Position numbers and translations under genes: made by a program
Shown: piece after piece, positions 1 through 7,861 of the stretch
Numbering within the stretch: position 1 is the stretch's first letter
Layout: each line of letters begins with the position of its first letter
Assembly: GCA_002371115.1 (NCBI GenBank)
Contig: DFFY01000057.1
Span: 1 to 36,777 of the forward strand
Direction: 5' to 3'
DNA: 36,777 nt
From: Bacteroidales bacterium UBA3764
GTDB lineage: Bacteria > Bacteroidota > Bacteroidia > Bacteroidales > UBA932
Notes under the pieces: generated by a model
Told to the model about the DNA's origin: nothing
Database searches by the model: none
The model's input: only the letters and a program-made list of their open reading frames with translations

Positions 1-295
1 TGATACCGGCGTTGTTCACCAGGATATCGATTTGCCCTACCTCCTTGTGAATCTTTTCCACCAGTTCCTTTACGGCCACCTCGTTGGTAACGTCGCACAC
101 ATACCCGTGCACGTTGGTGATGCCGGCCTCCTTGTAGTTGGCCAGACCGCGCTCCAGGGCAGCCTCGTTGATGTCATTGAAGATGATGTTCTTGATGCCG
201 GCGGCCACAAAGGCCTTGGCAATGTTGAAACCAATACCGTAAGAGGCACCGGTGATCCAGGCATTTTTGCCTTCCAGAGAGAAAAGATTTTCCAT
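1..295 (-). CDS. SDR-family dehydrogenase, gluconate 5-dehydrogenase/KduD type (N-terminal part only)
   Basis: Minus-strand frame from ATG at 295 running off the left edge; 98 codons are visible. The N-terminal Rossmann dinucleotide motif TGASYGIG is at residues 15-22 and NNAG lies at about 94-97, both hallmarks of classical short-chain dehydrogenases. The start MENLFSLEGKNAWITGASYG and the segment GYVCDVTNE resemble Bacteroidota proteins annotated as gluconate 5-dehydrogenase, several of which probably act as KduD in 5-keto-4-deoxyuronate/hexuronate catabolism; that substrate is inferred from family and context. The catalytic Tyr-x-x-x-Lys lies outside the window. It is cytoplasmic. It has its own promoter (338-345) and an operator (360-381) shared with the LacI-type regulator at 30930, so it is probably regulated apart from the PUL upstream. 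Confidence 0.85.
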   Translation of the reverse strand, partial: MENLFSLEGKNAWITGASYGIGFNIAKAFVAAGIKNIIFNDINEAALERGLANYKEAGITNVHGYVCDVTNEVAVKELVEKIHKEVGQIDILVNNAGI

Positions 296-337
296 AAGAT
301 TTATAAGTAAGTTTTAATGATTACGTAGTATGTCCTA

Positions 338-345
338 CAAAGGTA
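338..345 (-). promoter_or_regulatory. -7 promoter box of the SDR gene (TACCTTTG)
   Basis: On the minus strand this reads TACCTTTG, an exact match to the Bacteroidota -7 consensus TAnnTTTG, 42 bases upstream of the ATG at 295. No good -33 TTTG is seen; that place is taken by the palindromic operator at 360-381, as expected for a repressor or activator covering the promoter. Confidence 0.6.
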
Positions 346-359
346 ACAAAAAATCCCGA

Positions 360-381
360 TTTCCGTGCACGGTAACGGAAA
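360..381. promoter_or_regulatory. LacI-type palindromic operator upstream of the SDR gene
   Basis: A 22-base element with arms TTTCCGT and ACGGAAA around an 8-base centre. Read on the minus strand it matches the element at 30845-30866, in front of the LacI-family gene, at 21 of 22 positions (only one T/C difference). It lies between the DUF4861 stop (384) and the SDR -7 box. Matching elements in front of a regulator and a catabolic gene are the usual sign of a shared LacI-family operator. Binding itself is inferred. Confidence 0.7.
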
Positions 382-383
382 AA

Positions 384-1544
384 CTATTTGAAAGAAACTT
401 TCAAAGGATGTTCACGGAGCATGACCTCCTTTTCAAGCAATTGGTTCCAAGCCTCCAAAGACGGGACGCCACCCTTGGACCAGCCACTGCCGAACCAGTA
501 AGTAAACCCGGGCTCCCAGGTCGATGGCAGCAGGATATGTCCCTGCTCCACGCGGGCCTCCCCTGCTCCGGGCATCACCACGCCGCAGTAAATCTCGCCG
601 TTGGCCCCGGGATTGGGGTCGCCCAGGTCCGCATAGCCGATATAGCCGGGACCGCTCACATAGGCGTCCGGATGGGAGTCATGCAGGACGATGCCTGCGG
701 CGATGGGAATAGATTTCTCGACTACGCCTGCGGCTTCGCTCGAAATGACAGAATAGGCGCTCGAAAGGGCAGCGTACTCCAGCTCAACGGTGTTGAACCA
801 GCTGCCGGCGTCGCTGGTGATGATACGGGTTTCCTGTCCGCCGTCCATCACCACCTTCACCCGGAAACGGAGCGGTCCGTTGTCCAGGATTTGATACCGC
901 TCCCAGCACCAGGGAAAGTCCAGCCGGCCCGTACTGTCCAGTAAAGCGGCCGTACCGCAGCCCAGCGAGGCGCCCACCGTGTACACATCCATTCCGTCTC
1001 CATGGTCCACATGGAAAGAAATGGCATTGAGAAGGCTGTCGGCCCGGGCATCCAGTCCTTGCTCACGCCAGGCGGCCATCTGCTCCCAGGCGGCCGGGTC
1101 GTGGTCCTTGTCAAAGCGGTCCTTCATCACCGGATACGGGACGCTTTTTGTAAATACGTCATAGCCGAAAGTCTTCTGCAAGGCAAGATGTGTACCGGGG
1201 CCGTACATCCGCCAGCCGGAGCGGTCGTTTTCCCAGATTATGTCGTCCCGCCGATCCGGGCGCATGGAGCCCACGGCTACCGTGTCCACCGGCGCCGGAG
1301 TGCCCCGTTCCAAACGGTACTCGGCCTTTCCCAATGCCGGAACCGAAGCCTGAAAAACGAGCTGCCCGTCATGGGTTATCTGATAGGGCACTTCCCGCCC
1401 TTGGGCATCCACAAGACGGTAGTTCCCGGCCGGGGCCGGGCAGGCTACCATCTCCGCGGCGCGGTCCATGTCCAGGGGATTCTCAACCACAATCACCCTG
1501 GAACACGAAACCGCAAAAAATAGAAGCAAAAGCAGTTTTTTCAT
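384..1544 (-). CDS. DUF4861-family lipoprotein, last gene of the PUL run
   Basis: 386 aa. The signal peptide ends in a lipobox FAVSC with Cys14, so it is a predicted lipoprotein. The body (about 20-386) resembles the DUF4861 family, seen mainly in Bacteroidota PULs for pectin-like glycans; its reaction is not settled to my knowledge, so no enzyme name is given. Recognisable segments are GWRMYGPGTHLALQKTFGYD (110-129), HVDHGDGMDVYTVGASLGCG (178-197) and SGWSKGGVPS near the C-terminus. The ATG is 3 bases after the stop of the preceding beta-helix gene, so it is in the same operon. Oddity: residues 266-278 (VISSEAAGVVEKS) are encoded by a short interspersed repeat (711-750) read through in frame, probably a surface-loop insertion. 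The 3' end abuts the operator of the SDR gene. Confidence 0.75.
   Translation of the reverse strand: MKKLLLLLFFAVSCSRVIVVENPLDMDRAAEMVACPAPAGNYRLVDAQGREVPYQITHDGQLVFQASVPALGKAEYRLERGTPAPVDTVAVGSMRPDRRDDIIWENDRSGWRMYGPGTHLALQKTFGYDVFTKSVPYPVMKDRFDKDHDPAAWEQMAAWREQGLDARADSLLNAISFHVDHGDGMDVYTVGASLGCGTAALLDSTGRLDFPWCWERYQILDNGPLRFRVKVVMDGGQETRIITSDAGSWFNTVELEYAALSSAYSVISSEAAGVVEKSIPIAAGIVLHDSHPDAYVSGPGYIGYADLGDPNPGANGEIYCGVVMPGAGEARVEQGHILLPSTWEPGFTYWFGSGWSKGGVPSLEAWNQLLEKEVMLREHPLKVSFK
711..750. repeat. Interspersed short repeat inside the DUF4861 gene
   Basis: Read on the minus strand it begins TGTCATTTCGAGCGAAGC and ends with GAGAAATCT, a form I recognise as a dispersed repeat in Bacteroidota genomes. 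It shares its core GCTTCGCTCG[AG][AT]ATGACA (plus strand) with 32661-32677 in the GH43 gene. It is translated in frame as VISSEAAGVVEKS. Insertion is inferred from the match to the second copy. Confidence 0.55.
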
Positions 1545-1547
1545 TCG

Positions 1548-3887
1548 TTATTTCTTAAAAATCAGGTTCTCTACGTGCGAGCCCACGTACATGGGCACAT
1601 AGTCGGCCGTGGAATACCAGCGGGGCTTCCCGGGCATCTGAGGATACAGCACGCGTCCGTTGATGCGGAAGTCCTCAAACGTAACATTCCTCACAGCATG
1701 GGCGGCATCATAGCCCGCAATCATGGACAGGCCGGCCGGCACGCCATAGTAGCGGATGTGGCGGAACGTGACATTCTCTACGCCTGCGCCGGGTGCCGTG
1801 CAATACTTACTGTTCCAGCCCACGCGCACCTGCAGGATGCTCCCCTGCCGAATTTGCTCGATGCGAATGTTGTCAAACACCACGTCCCGGACCAGGTTGC
1901 CGTCGCCACAATTGATGGCCATGACGCCCTGATACTCAATCTGCGGCTCGCTCTGGCAAATAATGTCGATGTTGTCGTAGCGCAGGCCCTCGATAACGTC
2001 CCCTACGGCAGGATTGCCGTGCAGGCCAATCATGATGGGATGGGCCACGTCGGCCCAGAGGGTGGAGTTGGTCATGCGGACATTCCGAACCGAGCCGGAG
2101 AAGCCCTTGCGCGTGGCATAAACCGTGGTGCAGTCATCGCTGTTGCGGCAGAACACGCGGTCAAAGAGGATGTCCGCGCAGCCGCCAAAGACATTGAGGC
2201 CGTCGCCCCACTGCGGGTGCGAGATGGAGCGCACGTCATAAAGCGTCACTTGAGAAGACGCGCCTATGGGGCAGGTATTCAGAATCATGCCTTCAACGCG
2301 AACATTCTTGGAACGATACACGTGGCAGCCTTCATAGCCCCGTGCCGGCCGGGCGACACCACGGCCCAGGATGCGCACATTTTCCGCGTCTTCAATAGCG
2401 AACGTGCCGGTAAAATAGCTGCCCCCTTCCAGATAGACGGTGGTGTTGGAGGGCACGTCTATGCGCTCCTCGGTATACAGGCCGGGCGCGTAAGAGACAA
2501 ACGTGCGTCCCTCGGCGGCAGCCGCACGGGCGGCATCATCCTTGGACACAGGCGGTTTGGAGGTGAATACCAGGAGGTTGTCCGTGATATTGCCGTCAAA
2601 TTCCACGCTCACGTTTTCCGGCTGGAACAGCAGGAATTTCACCGTGGAGTCGTTCTGCACCTGGGCAATCACGCCCCGGTAGTCCGGGCGGATGCGCGCC
2701 TGGGAGAACTTCTTTTTCCTGCACACCACCTTCACGTTCACATCGCCCGTGAAATCAAAGTAGCAGTAGGAGATTTCCGAGCGGGCATGGCTTCCGTCCG
2801 CCTGCGGGGCATTCACCTGGGCCATGTACGTGTCTATGCGCGTCCATTCCTTGGCGCCGCGCGGCTGGAGCCAGACTTCATAATCGTCCTTGAGCGGAGC
2901 GCCCTCCGGCGCAGGATAGGTGAAGATACTGTGGAGTTTGGCCCCTTCCTTCACGCCCGGCACCGAGAACTGGTCGGCCTCCGGATTGCGGGTCAGCGTC
3001 CCTTGCTTAATTGCCTTTTTCTGCAGTGCCAGCACCTTCTTGGTGTAAGGCATCTTGAGGCCTTTGCGCTTCACATAATGGTTATACGGCTGGTCGTAAA
3101 TGCAGCGGATGCGGCCCCGGCCCATTTCGCCGGGCTCGGTCCAGTCATTGTACAGGCCCGTGCAGTCCGTCCAGGTTTCAAAAGGGACGTCGTAGCCCAG
3201 GTTGTATTTGGCCGTATATTCAATGCCCTTGAGCATGCGGTTGTCCAGGGCGCCCCAGAGGTCATCGCCCTGGCCCCAGGCCATCTCGCAGATGTCACAG
3301 AGGGCACCCAGGCCCAGCTGGGCATGCCCCTGGTCGCGGCCGGTTTCCTGGCACTGGCCGGTCTCGCTCACGTATTTGGGCAGGGAGCCGTTGTCGTTCC
3401 CATGCAGGAAATAGTCCACGGAAGCGTCGTACAACGCCTTGTCTTCCAGAAAAATGGCCGATGCCATCTTGCAGCGGTTCACGATGGCGCCCCAGTTGCC
3501 GTTGGCATAGGGGCTGTCGGCCTCAAACTTGTCAATGGTGGGCAGGAACGCACGCCTCACCATGTCCGCCCAGGCGGGCGTTTGGTGCTCCTTCAGAAGA
3601 ATCATGGCCCGAAGCAGCCAGTAGGCCTGGATGGTGCACAGGGGGGCATCGTGCCCCTCAAAGCGCTGGAGCGTGCCAGCGTAGGCGTTGATAATCTCCA
3701 GCGCAGGCGCCGTCTCCCCTGCCTCGGCCATATCCCAGGCCGCCTTCATGTCGCGCTCGCTGCCGCCCTTGCTCTGGCGGAAGGCGCCGTCACGGGCCAC
3801 CACCTCATACGGCCCGGCCATTTTGTACTGGGCACTTGCGGTGATGCTACACAGGGCACAGAACGCCAAGAGGAAAATCTTTCTCAT
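1548..3887 (-). CDS. Two-domain pectin/uronan enzyme: alginate-lyase-like domain plus GH28-like beta-helix
   Basis: 779 aa with a signal peptide (MRKIFLLAFCALCSITASAQ), so periplasmic or exported. Residues ~60-280 form an alginate-lyase-like (alpha/alpha) domain (PF05426 style) with NWGAIVNRCK at 131-140 and ETGRDQGHAQL at 181-191; the same GRDQGH motif occurs in the lipoprotein at 15194. A linker of ~120 residues follows, then ~400-779 is a right-handed parallel beta-helix of the GH28/polygalacturonase-like superfamily, with GDGLN (561-565), NSDDC (582-586) and GLHGN (621-625) where GH28 enzymes carry their acidic and GHG motifs. The match is distant: the first GH28 motif (NTD) is altered, so hydrolase or lyase activity is uncertain. 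Start and preceding stop overlap as ATGA (3884-3887), implying translational coupling. Family-level call fairly sure; substrate inferred as a uronic-acid polymer. Confidence 0.75.
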   Translation of the reverse strand: MRKIFLLAFCALCSITASAQYKMAGPYEVVARDGAFRQSKGGSERDMKAAWDMAEAGETAPALEIINAYAGTLQRFEGHDAPLCTIQAYWLLRAMILLKEHQTPAWADMVRRAFLPTIDKFEADSPYANGNWGAIVNRCKMASAIFLEDKALYDASVDYFLHGNDNGSLPKYVSETGQCQETGRDQGHAQLGLGALCDICEMAWGQGDDLWGALDNRMLKGIEYTAKYNLGYDVPFETWTDCTGLYNDWTEPGEMGRGRIRCIYDQPYNHYVKRKGLKMPYTKKVLALQKKAIKQGTLTRNPEADQFSVPGVKEGAKLHSIFTYPAPEGAPLKDDYEVWLQPRGAKEWTRIDTYMAQVNAPQADGSHARSEISYCYFDFTGDVNVKVVCRKKKFSQARIRPDYRGVIAQVQNDSTVKFLLFQPENVSVEFDGNITDNLLVFTSKPPVSKDDAARAAAAEGRTFVSYAPGLYTEERIDVPSNTTVYLEGGSYFTGTFAIEDAENVRILGRGVARPARGYEGCHVYRSKNVRVEGMILNTCPIGASSQVTLYDVRSISHPQWGDGLNVFGGCADILFDRVFCRNSDDCTTVYATRKGFSGSVRNVRMTNSTLWADVAHPIMIGLHGNPAVGDVIEGLRYDNIDIICQSEPQIEYQGVMAINCGDGNLVRDVVFDNIRIEQIRQGSILQVRVGWNSKYCTAPGAGVENVTFRHIRYYGVPAGLSMIAGYDAAHAVRNVTFEDFRINGRVLYPQMPGKPRWYSTADYVPMYVGSHVENLIFKK

Positions 3888-6622
3888 AAACTTCTTATTT
3901 TTAAGTTAACTTCCTGCACAGCCGGCTTGTAGCGGTCGTCTCCGTCGGCTTCTATGCAGAGGGTTATGCCCGACCAGAGCCGATTGGGATCGGCCCCGAA
4001 ATAATCCGGGTCTATCCTGAAACTATATTCCCCGGTCTGGATTGCCGGACCGGAAATGAGCACGACGCGGGGACGCACAGGAGCATGAGCATCGGACAGT
4101 GCACTGCGGGAGGAGTCCACAAAAAACGGTTCCACCGTAAAGGTGTCTCCCGTTACAGTTGCATTCATCTTGATATGTTTTTCCTGGTCATAGACAAGCG
4201 GGACGCCGTCCATCCGGGCCGACACGAACTGTTCCTGCTTCCCTTTCACGGCATCGTACCGCGCCTGGGTGAGATCGGCCATCTCACGGTCCTGATACCA
4301 GAACTGCTCATGCCGGTCAGAGGTGACAGAACCATCCGCAAACCAGCGTGATGCATATACCCCGCCTTCGGGACGCGGGTCCTTGAGCGCCTTGGCGATA
4401 AAACGGGCAAGGTAGTCCTGCGTCTGGGGGCACAGGTCGAAATGCCCCCTTCCGGCATCGCAAAGGAAGGAAATGCGGCTGTCGGGATACATCATCCGGA
4501 ACGCGAGAGCCGGCAGCAGACGGGCCTCCCACCATTCGTATTCGCCCATGACCATCAGTGCAGGAATGCGGTCTATATTGCGCGTCCTGCCCCATTCCAC
4601 ATTGGCACGGCCGTAGCCGCACAGGTTGGTGCGCGGGGCATCCCCGTGATAGGAAATGATGCAGAGGGTCCGGTCCGGATTCCATGCGGCAAAATTCCAG
4701 GGGAAGGTGGCCTGGGCGGAATGTCCGAAGGGAATCACCGGGGCCGATGCAATTTCCGGGTGTTCAGTCCCGCGGGCAAAATCGGCCATAATCCTTTCAA
4801 AACGCTCCTGGCAGGGCGTGGCAGGGTCCCAGTCCTGCGAGCCCCGCTGGATAAAGGCCATTGCAACGCCCAGCGAGTCCATCGCACGGCAGAACTGCTC
4901 GCTGCGCAGGAGGACTTCCTCTGTCATATTCTGGTGGCAATAGAGCACTGCTTTCACCTTGTCAGCGCCGCGGGGAAGCCTCAGACAAGCCCTGTTCCCG
5001 GGCTCTCCGGAAACATAGTCAAAGGTGACCCGTCGCTTTTGAAGCGCCACGCGCTCACGTATATAATCGGTCAGTATACGGACGGAATCCACACAGGCAT
5101 GCAGGCGGTCGAAGCGGGTTCCGAAGGGTCCCATTGTGAGCGGACGGCTGTCCTTGTCCTGATGTACCACGCAATGAAGGACGAAATAATTGACACCGGC
5201 ATCGCAGACAGCATCTATATCATCGCGGAACGAAGAGAGCACAGCGGGTATGTCGGCATCGCCGGGATAAGCCGTGCCAAATTCGCAGCCAATCATTTCA
5301 CATCCTGAAGCATGGGCGTAGCGGGATACAAAACGCGGCCGCTCGATGGAGCCATAATGGCAGCGTGCCCAGTACTCGCTCATGGGAAGGTCGAAGGCCG
5401 ACGCATAGGCCGCACGGTCAAAATCTCCGTCTCCATAAGGTTCCCCGGCAAGAGAGAGGCCGTAGGGTTCAATCAGCCGCTTGAGTTTAAGTACATACTC
5501 TTCCATAAAGAGACGCTGTTTGGTGGGATTGGGCTTGCCGAGACCGCCCGACAGGTAATCCTTCCCGTCTCCGGACAAGAGATATTCCACCCCCAGTGAC
5601 TCGCTCCAGTCCTGCCGGCCCGCTTCCCAACTGTCCAGCACTATCCAGCGGAGCGTAGTCCCGCAGTATGGTTTCAGGCTGTCCAGAAGCGGGCCAAGAA
5701 AACGCTGGAAATGAGCCTCTACACCTTTCCGGGACAGCTTGTCCACCTCCAGGCCGATTCCAGATTCAGGGGCTGCCGTGACGGTTTTTCCTGTTGTCGT
5801 ATACCCCACGCGCCGGTAGGTTACACCGCTGCCGGGGGCCGTCAACACCTCAATCCTGTCCAGGTTGGTACCCCGGTCAGCCGTCAGCCGGAGATAGCGG
5901 CAGGGAACCGGGTCACAGTCAAAATGAATGGGAATGTCATGGGAGCGTAGCGCCACACCCCTGGCCTGTCCCAAAGCGCTCCAGCTCTTTCCGTCCGTAC
6001 TGGCTTCCACCGTAAGCCGCGGGGGATAGTCACGCGGTCCGTCAAAAGGATCCAGCGGCTGTTCCCGCTCTCCGCGCCATAGATTGAATCCAATCACATG
6101 TTTCTCTCCGGACAGCTTCACCGTTATGCTTTTTCCCTGCTCCAGACGGCGGGACAGGTCCAGCATCTGGTCTGCCGCCGTGGTGCGGAACGTCCGGATA
6201 TCGCGATAAAAACCCATTTTGTGCACCGGAACAGGCGGGTTCCTGCGGGAAGAGACACTCCAGGTAAGCTGTTTCATAGACTCTTCAGGCCGAATCCACG
6301 GACCGCCTGTCGCCGTGTAGCCGGGAGCATTGTGCAGTCCCAGCATTATGCCAAGGCGCCGGGCCTCCTGGCAGGCAAAACGGACCATCTCCACCCACTG
6401 GGGTGAAGCATAGTCCACCGGACCCCGTTCAACCCCTATCCAGGTATCGAAAATAAACGCCGACTCAATACCCGCCGCCTTCATGTATTCCAGATCTTTG
6501 GTTATCCCCTCTTTGGAAATATTACCGTTCATCCACTCCCAGTAGCAGCCGGTCACGGGTGCCTGGGAAAGGAGCGGCAAGGTCACCAGGAGGGAAAGCA
6601 GTGTGCAGGCAATCTGACGCAT
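3884..6622 (-). CDS. GH106-like (alpha-L-rhamnosidase-type) domain fused to an alpha/beta-hydrolase esterase domain
   Basis: 912 aa, signal peptide about 1-20. Residues ~24-540 resemble GH106-type alpha-L-rhamnosidases: WEWMNGNISKEGITKDLEYM near the start, a TIM-barrel core with LDSWEAG (329-335), AGEPYGDGD (392-400) and CEFGTAYPGD (446-455) carrying acidic residues. Unlike usual GH106 proteins (about 1,000 aa or more with C-terminal beta-sandwiches), this one changes at ~545 into an alpha/beta-hydrolase fold: VLYCHQN (559-565), nucleophile elbow GHSAQ with Ser635, and GRGHFDL with His727. A 150-residue tail follows. The likely role is removal of rhamnose plus an acyl (perhaps acetyl) group from the same oligosaccharide in the periplasm; this is inference. 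The start lies 1 base after the GH88 stop and the stop overlaps the next start by ATGA. GH106 assignment is moderate, esterase fold good. Confidence 0.75.
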   Translation of the reverse strand: MRQIACTLLSLLVTLPLLSQAPVTGCYWEWMNGNISKEGITKDLEYMKAAGIESAFIFDTWIGVERGPVDYASPQWVEMVRFACQEARRLGIMLGLHNAPGYTATGGPWIRPEESMKQLTWSVSSRRNPPVPVHKMGFYRDIRTFRTTAADQMLDLSRRLEQGKSITVKLSGEKHVIGFNLWRGEREQPLDPFDGPRDYPPRLTVEASTDGKSWSALGQARGVALRSHDIPIHFDCDPVPCRYLRLTADRGTNLDRIEVLTAPGSGVTYRRVGYTTTGKTVTAAPESGIGLEVDKLSRKGVEAHFQRFLGPLLDSLKPYCGTTLRWIVLDSWEAGRQDWSESLGVEYLLSGDGKDYLSGGLGKPNPTKQRLFMEEYVLKLKRLIEPYGLSLAGEPYGDGDFDRAAYASAFDLPMSEYWARCHYGSIERPRFVSRYAHASGCEMIGCEFGTAYPGDADIPAVLSSFRDDIDAVCDAGVNYFVLHCVVHQDKDSRPLTMGPFGTRFDRLHACVDSVRILTDYIRERVALQKRRVTFDYVSGEPGNRACLRLPRGADKVKAVLYCHQNMTEEVLLRSEQFCRAMDSLGVAMAFIQRGSQDWDPATPCQERFERIMADFARGTEHPEIASAPVIPFGHSAQATFPWNFAAWNPDRTLCIISYHGDAPRTNLCGYGRANVEWGRTRNIDRIPALMVMGEYEWWEARLLPALAFRMMYPDSRISFLCDAGRGHFDLCPQTQDYLARFIAKALKDPRPEGGVYASRWFADGSVTSDRHEQFWYQDREMADLTQARYDAVKGKQEQFVSARMDGVPLVYDQEKHIKMNATVTGDTFTVEPFFVDSSRSALSDAHAPVRPRVVLISGPAIQTGEYSFRIDPDYFGADPNRLWSGITLCIEADGDDRYKPAVQEVNLKIRSL

Positions 6623-6623
6623 A

Positions 6624-7790
6624 TTAACGGAGGTTTTTCAGTCTCAGGAGCGCTTCCAGGAAATAATAATCGGCATACACAATGCTGTAGTCTATCTCGC
6701 TGCCGGCGGGATGATGGCCGGTAGAGTGAAGGAGGAAGGCCTCCACATTCTCCGGCGCCCGGTAATTTTCCCACAGGGAACGCAGCATGGCCTCTGCATC
6801 GGCACGGTACTTCCCATCCGTATAGGTGGACAATTCCAGCAGGGCCGATGCCACGACGGCCGCCGCCGAAGCGTCGCGGGGCGCATCGGGAATGGCCGGG
6901 TCGCAGAAATCCCAGTACGGCACCTTGTCTTCCGGAAGTTTGGAAAGGTAAACATCCGCAATCCGCTGCGCAAAGGCAAGGAATCGCGGCTCGCGGGTGA
7001 AGCGGTACACCATGGTGAAACCGTAAATGCCCCACGCCTGCCCACGGGCCCACAGGGAGTCGTCGGCATAGCCCTGGTGCGTGCAGCTGTACTTGTGCGC
7101 GCCCGTCTCCGGGTCGTAAACGGCTACGTGATAGGAGGTTCCGTCCGGACGGAAGTTGTAGCGCAGGGTGGTGTCGGCGTGCATGATGGCTATCTCCCTC
7201 CAGGCCGGGTCTCCCCCATTCTCGGCCGCCCACAGCAGCGTTTCCAGGTTGAGCATATTGTCCATGATGGTGTTATGCCCGCCAAAATTGGGCACTTCGC
7301 GCGGCCAGCTCAGGATGGTTCCCACGGCCGGATTGAACAGTTCCGCCAGGCGGCCGGCCGTAGCCAGCACCGCTTCCTTGTAAGACGGGTCTTGCGTGAG
7401 CCGATAACCGTTCCCGAACGACGGAAACATGATAAAGCCAATGTCATGGTCATAAGCCGGCTGCCCGGCGATGAAACGCAGGGCTTCGGTGTATCCGCGG
7501 GCCGGCGCCAGCAGGGTCTCGTTGCCGGAGGCTTCATAGGCATACCACAGGATGCCCGGCCAGAAGCCCATGGTCCAGTTTTCCTGGCACACCGCCGTCT
7601 GGTGCCACAGGGAATCACCGGGGGCTATGTTTCGCGGCGACTGCTGGTAGTCAGTTCCCAGACGCGCCTGCGTACGGACTACCTTTGTTGTACATGTTTC
7701 CAGCGCCTCATCCACAAAGGAGGCCGGCGTGCTGCACGCAGCAAGTCCTGCAAACGCCGTCAAGGCAAAGAACCGTAAAATGTAATTCAT
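6624..7790 (-). CDS. GH88 unsaturated uronyl hydrolase, lipoprotein
   Basis: 388 aa from the ATG at 7790. The longer frame from 7826 adds 12 residues ahead of an obvious lipoprotein signal (MNYILRFFALTAFAGLAAC, Cys19), so the inner start is chosen. It belongs to GH88 and removes the 4,5-unsaturated uronic acid that polysaccharide lyases leave at the non-reducing end, by hydrating the enol ether. Asp116 (HDIGF) and Asp177 (IMDNML) are spaced 61 apart, exactly like the catalytic pair D88/D149 known from the Bacillus enzyme. HQGYADDSLWARGQAWGIYG at 238-257 is the family signature. It follows GH127 after a 71-base gap with no clear promoter, and stops 1 base before the GH106-like gene. Its presence implies that a lyase acts upstream, in line with the two alginate-lyase-like proteins here. 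Confidence 0.9.
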   Translation of the reverse strand: MNYILRFFALTAFAGLAACSTPASFVDEALETCTTKVVRTQARLGTDYQQSPRNIAPGDSLWHQTAVCQENWTMGFWPGILWYAYEASGNETLLAPARGYTEALRFIAGQPAYDHDIGFIMFPSFGNGYRLTQDPSYKEAVLATAGRLAELFNPAVGTILSWPREVPNFGGHNTIMDNMLNLETLLWAAENGGDPAWREIAIMHADTTLRYNFRPDGTSYHVAVYDPETGAHKYSCTHQGYADDSLWARGQAWGIYGFTMVYRFTREPRFLAFAQRIADVYLSKLPEDKVPYWDFCDPAIPDAPRDASAAAVVASALLELSTYTDGKYRADAEAMLRSLWENYRAPENVEAFLLHSTGHHPAGSEIDYSIVYADYYFLEALLRLKNLR

Positions 7791-7861
7791 TCTGTTATAA
7801 TTGTTTAGGCAAAATCGTCTGCACACTCTTACACAGGTGATTTATAGTAACACACTCATTT

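Noticed and set aside
1575..3932. Long plus-strand frame (785 codons) opposite the beta-helix fusion gene
   Set aside because: Shadow of the GC-rich minus-strand gene; its translation is low in complexity (Ala, Gly, His, Val), has no recognisable domain, and the minus frame has clear signal peptide and motifs.
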